Shown here piece by piece: positions 61,602 through 64,000 of a DNA stretch of 64,000 nt. The stretch's first letter is position 1. The number at the start of each line of letters is the position of its first letter. The position numbers were made by a program, and so were the translations under genes. The stretch is taken from NCBI RefSeq assembly GCF_900099825.1, contig NZ_LT629693.1:2232001-2296000 (forward strand). Reading direction: 5' to 3'. Source of the stretch: Bradyrhizobium ottawaense. Lineage in GTDB: Bacteria > Pseudomonadota > Alphaproteobacteria > Rhizobiales > Xanthobacteraceae. Under the pieces are notes generated by a model. It was not told the origin of the DNA and did not search any database. It saw only the letters and a program-made list of their open reading frames with translations.

Positions 61602-64000
61602 TTATCGTGGCAGATAGTGCTTGTGGAGCGGCCAACCATCTGCCACGACATTACGACTTGTGAGTTCGTCGATTTCAGCGCTCGAAAGGCCGATGGCGGC
61701 GAGCACCGACCTCGTGTCGGCTCCTGGCCAACGCGCAGGCTCAAGCCGGCCTACAACACGCGATCTCAGCCTGTACCATGTTGGAAGGGGAAGATTCGTG
61801 CGGTGTCCGCTCGGGTGTGCAGATTCGATCATGGCGACGGATTCAGGATTTACATCGCAGTGCAAGCTTGACAACGTACATTTGCTCCGTAACTCATCGA
61901 GACGAGTGATCGGAACGATAGATGCGGAAGGTGTGCCTTCCAACCGTTTGGTGAGCTGGCTAACGCTGGAAGCCGCTATCGCGGCTACTAGCTCCGCGTC
62001 CGTCGCATTCTTGGCACCGATCTTTTCTGCCGCAGCTGCTATGTCTGATTTCCGACAAGCGAGAAAAATCCAGCCGTCGCGTGCTTTGTACGTACGATAG
62101 TGTGGACCATAGCCGGTTGCCTGTTGACCGCTAGGTTCCAAGGCATCGTCCTTCCCATCCGTCGATACCACAAACGGGAATTGCACGAGCTGAGCGCCCA
62201 TGGACAGCGACGTCCGCACGTAGGACCCGCCGCGACCCAGAGTTCGAGCAATCAACGCATGCGCGATGCCCGATGCCGCGCTAAAGCCCGTGATGTAGTC
62301 AACGCACGAGGCAATTCCGTGCATCACCGGCGCATCGGGGGTGCCATAGCGAGCAGTGATTCCGGTTGCCGCCTGAAGAACCGGATCGAAAGCGGGGAAT
62401 TCTTTGTATAGTCCTCCGTCGGGACCTCCCCAGGCGCTGACCTGGCAGACTACAATATCCGGATTGATTGACCGGAGCTGTTCGTCAGAGAGACCGATGC
62501 CAGCGACGGACCGATCGAGGAAGTTATGTATGACGACGTCGGTGTTTTGGATCATGCGCTCCAATAGACGCCGGCCCTCAGCCGACTTCAGGTCCAAGAT
62601 CGCCGCGCGCTTTCCCTGATTTACGTCGACGCCGGTCCACATCAGCAGGCGTGGCCCGGCCTGCGGCGCCGGCGGGTCGATTCGTGTGACATCGGCGCCA
62701 AACTCAGCGAGCGTCCTCGCCGCCGACGGTCCTGCAATGACATTGGAGAAATCGAGGACCCGGAAGCCAGAAAGTATCTTCTTCGAAGAATCCGAGCCGG
62801 TGGCAGGAGGGAACGAGATTGAGGCCGATGTCCAGACACGTTCGGAGGCGTCACTCCGGCGTGACCGGAGAGACGGCGATTGTATGTCGCCTCCCTTGAT
62901 CGACACGTAGCGACCCGCTTGCATCGTAGAGCCTAACTCGGGATCTGTGAGCGCGGCCACGTTGCCACCCTCCCGGGCTACCGCCCAATTCAGCCACTCC
63001 TTCGATGTTCGAACGACCGCCGCAGGGACACCTGCCTGACCGAAAGCCACTTCCCATTCATGCGCAGGTTTTTGTTTGAGGCGCTCCGCTATTCCTCGCC
63101 GGACACGCTGCTTCCAATGCGGGCTCAATCCAACAGAGTCACTAAGGTTATTGCCGTCTCCCCCTTCTTCCCAGGGGCTGCCGAGGACCATGCCCTCGGC
63201 GATCAGTTCGTCGAGCAGATCCAGCACCTCAAGGCCGGCTCTTGCAAGATGGGCGTGGTCGGCGGCGGTGATGTACAGCAACCTGCCGTCGGCGCAAAGA
63301 TAATTACTGGCCTGTGGTCGAGAGGATTGACCGAGATATGCTTGCAAGGTGGCGCGGTGCGCCGGAGTGAGGTGCGTCGACAGATCGCGCAGAATCGGGA
63401 AAGCTATTTCACTCATCGCCTTCTCAATCGGCGGCAAATCATAGCGCTGGGGCAAGCCCTCGATTTTCATGGCGAGCACCCCCATAGCCGACATCAACGC
63501 GTCCGCAAGCGGCACTTCGACTTGTTGTCCTGCCCCGGTTCTTACGCGGTGCAAGAAAGCCATGGAAGCGGCTATTGCCGCATGGACGCCACCATAGGCG
63601 GAGGCCACGGGCAAAGCGGAAAAAATCGGCGGACCGCCGAGGACTGGTCCGAACGCATGGATATCGGTATACCCGCCCAGGGCTGCCGCAATGGAGCCTT
63701 CCCACGAAGCTAGATCCTCTTGACGGCTACCCTTGGCGAACCCGGGCATGGACACATAGACGATTTGAGGATTGCTCGTGGCGATGGTCTCATAGTCGAG
63801 GCCAAAGCGCCGTGCACGGTCGAATCCTAAATTGTCGATAATGATGTGTGCACTCATAGCCAAGGATCGCGCTTCACGTTGCCCCGCCTCACTCTTGAGG
63901 TCCATGCTCAAGGAGCGCTTGCCACGGCCAAGATGAGCCTCCTCTAGGCCCACTACGCGGTCCGGTCGATTGATCTCGATAACCTCCGCCCCTTGGTCAG
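61602..64000 (-). CDS. Family III CoA-transferase with two CaiB/BaiF domains (5' end outside window)
   Basis: The frame is open from the right edge (reading DQGAEVIEINRPDRVVG before the GTG near 63953) to the stop at 61602, about 800 codons. Two CaiB units in tandem are seen: the first with RGKRSLSMDLKSEAGQREA and IVYVSMPGFAKGS; the second starting at FRVLDFSNVIAGPSAARTLA near residue 385 of the visible part, with NQGKRAAILDLKSAEGRRLL and CQVSAWGGPDGG. The second unit keeps the catalytic-type aspartate region (FAGPxxxRxLADxGA...). Such double-length members occur in degraders and transfer CoA between acids. Substrate unknown; upstream part not visible. Confidence 0.9.
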   Translation of the reverse strand, partial: DQGAEVIEINRPDRVVGLEEAHLGRGKRSLSMDLKSEAGQREARSLAMSAHIIIDNLGFDRARRFGLDYETIATSNPQIVYVSMPGFAKGSRQEDLASWEGSIAAALGGYTDIHAFGPVLGGPPIFSALPVASAYGGVHAAIAASMAFLHRVRTGAGQQVEVPLADALMSAMGVLAMKIEGLPQRYDLPPIEKAMSEIAFPILRDLSTHLTPAHRATLQAYLGQSSRPQASNYLCADGRLLYITAADHAHLARAGLEVLDLLDELIAEGMVLGSPWEEGGDGNNLSDSVGLSPHWKQRVRRGIAERLKQKPAHEWEVAFGQAGVPAAVVRTSKEWLNWAVAREGGNVAALTDPELGSTMQAGRYVSIKGGDIQSPSLRSRRSDASERVWTSASISFPPATGSDSSKKILSGFRVLDFSNVIAGPSAARTLAEFGADVTRIDPPAPQAGPRLLMWTGVDVNQGKRAAILDLKSAEGRRLLERMIQNTDVVIHNFLDRSVAGIGLSDEQLRSINPDIVVCQVSAWGGPDGGLYKEFPAFDPVLQAATGITARYGTPDAPVMHGIASCVDYITGFSAASGIAHALIARTLGRGGSYVRTSLSMGAQLVQFPFVVSTDGKDDALEPSGQQATGYGPHYRTYKARDGWIFLACRKSDIAAAAEKIGAKNATDAELVAAIAASSVSQLTKRLEGTPSASIVPITRLDELRSKCTLSSLHCDVNPESVAMIESAHPSGHRTNLPLPTWYRLRSRVVGRLEPARWPGADTRSVLAAIGLSSAEIDELTSRNVVADGWPLHKHYLPR

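Overview
The window looks like an accessory catabolic region of an alphaproteobacterium, most likely Rhizobiales (Bradyrhizobium/Afipia/Rhodopseudomonas type). This is inferred from the GC-rich composition, the transposase types, and the mix of dpp, hydantoinase, Rieske, CaiB and LysR families. No rRNA, tRNA or core housekeeping gene was seen. Five LysR genes plus a LysR remnant, one Lrp and one Crp/Fnr regulator, an intact IS66 element, two decayed transposases and several broken enzyme genes fit a horizontally assembled, still-changing degradation island.

Region 1 (1-10.8 kb): hydantoinase/oxoprolinase genes (hyuA, hyuB) and a peptide-type binding protein run leftward in overlapping order. 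Divergent from them run dppBCDF-type transporter genes and a PatB/MalY aminotransferase. The binding protein lacking from the rightward operon is the one in the leftward operon, so the two probably form one uptake-and-ring-opening unit.

Region 2 (11.4-32.1 kb) is the most interesting. Five leftward transcription units share a composite upstream element made of three half-sites (ATTRG, 5-base spacer, CCAAT, 3-base spacer, ATTRG). The units are: a ThDP enzyme with a PDR-type reductase; a Rieske oxygenase, glyoxalase-fold protein, M20 amidohydrolase and aldehyde dehydrogenase; a polyamine-type ABC transporter; a possible DehI-like protein with a YeiH-type anion exporter; and a porin. One element lies 35 bases upstream of a LysR gene. 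Together this reads as an outer-membrane-to-cytoplasm regulon for an unknown, probably aromatic, substrate.

Region 3 (32.8-38.1 kb): an IS66 element with 8-bp target duplications, a flavodoxin-fold quinone reductase, fragments of a quinone oxidoreductase and an SDR, and a Crp/Fnr regulator.

Region 4 (38.5-54.9 kb): enoyl-CoA hydratase, quinone oxidoreductase, acyl-CoA ligase, MHS-type transporter, SDR, serine hydrolase, 2Fe-2S ferredoxin, a second Rieske oxygenase, LysR, a metallo-beta-lactamase-fold lactonase, an orphan branched-chain-type binding protein and an FAD ferredoxin reductase. The 5' part of the LysR gene and its promoter is present a second time in inverted orientation beside a broken IS5-type transposase.

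Region 5 (54.9-64 kb): D-2-hydroxyacid dehydrogenase, LysR, bicupin, MDR-family reductase, a transposase remnant, LysR and a double-domain CaiB-type CoA-transferase running off the right edge.

All functional calls come from reading the sequence and translations; no database search was possible.
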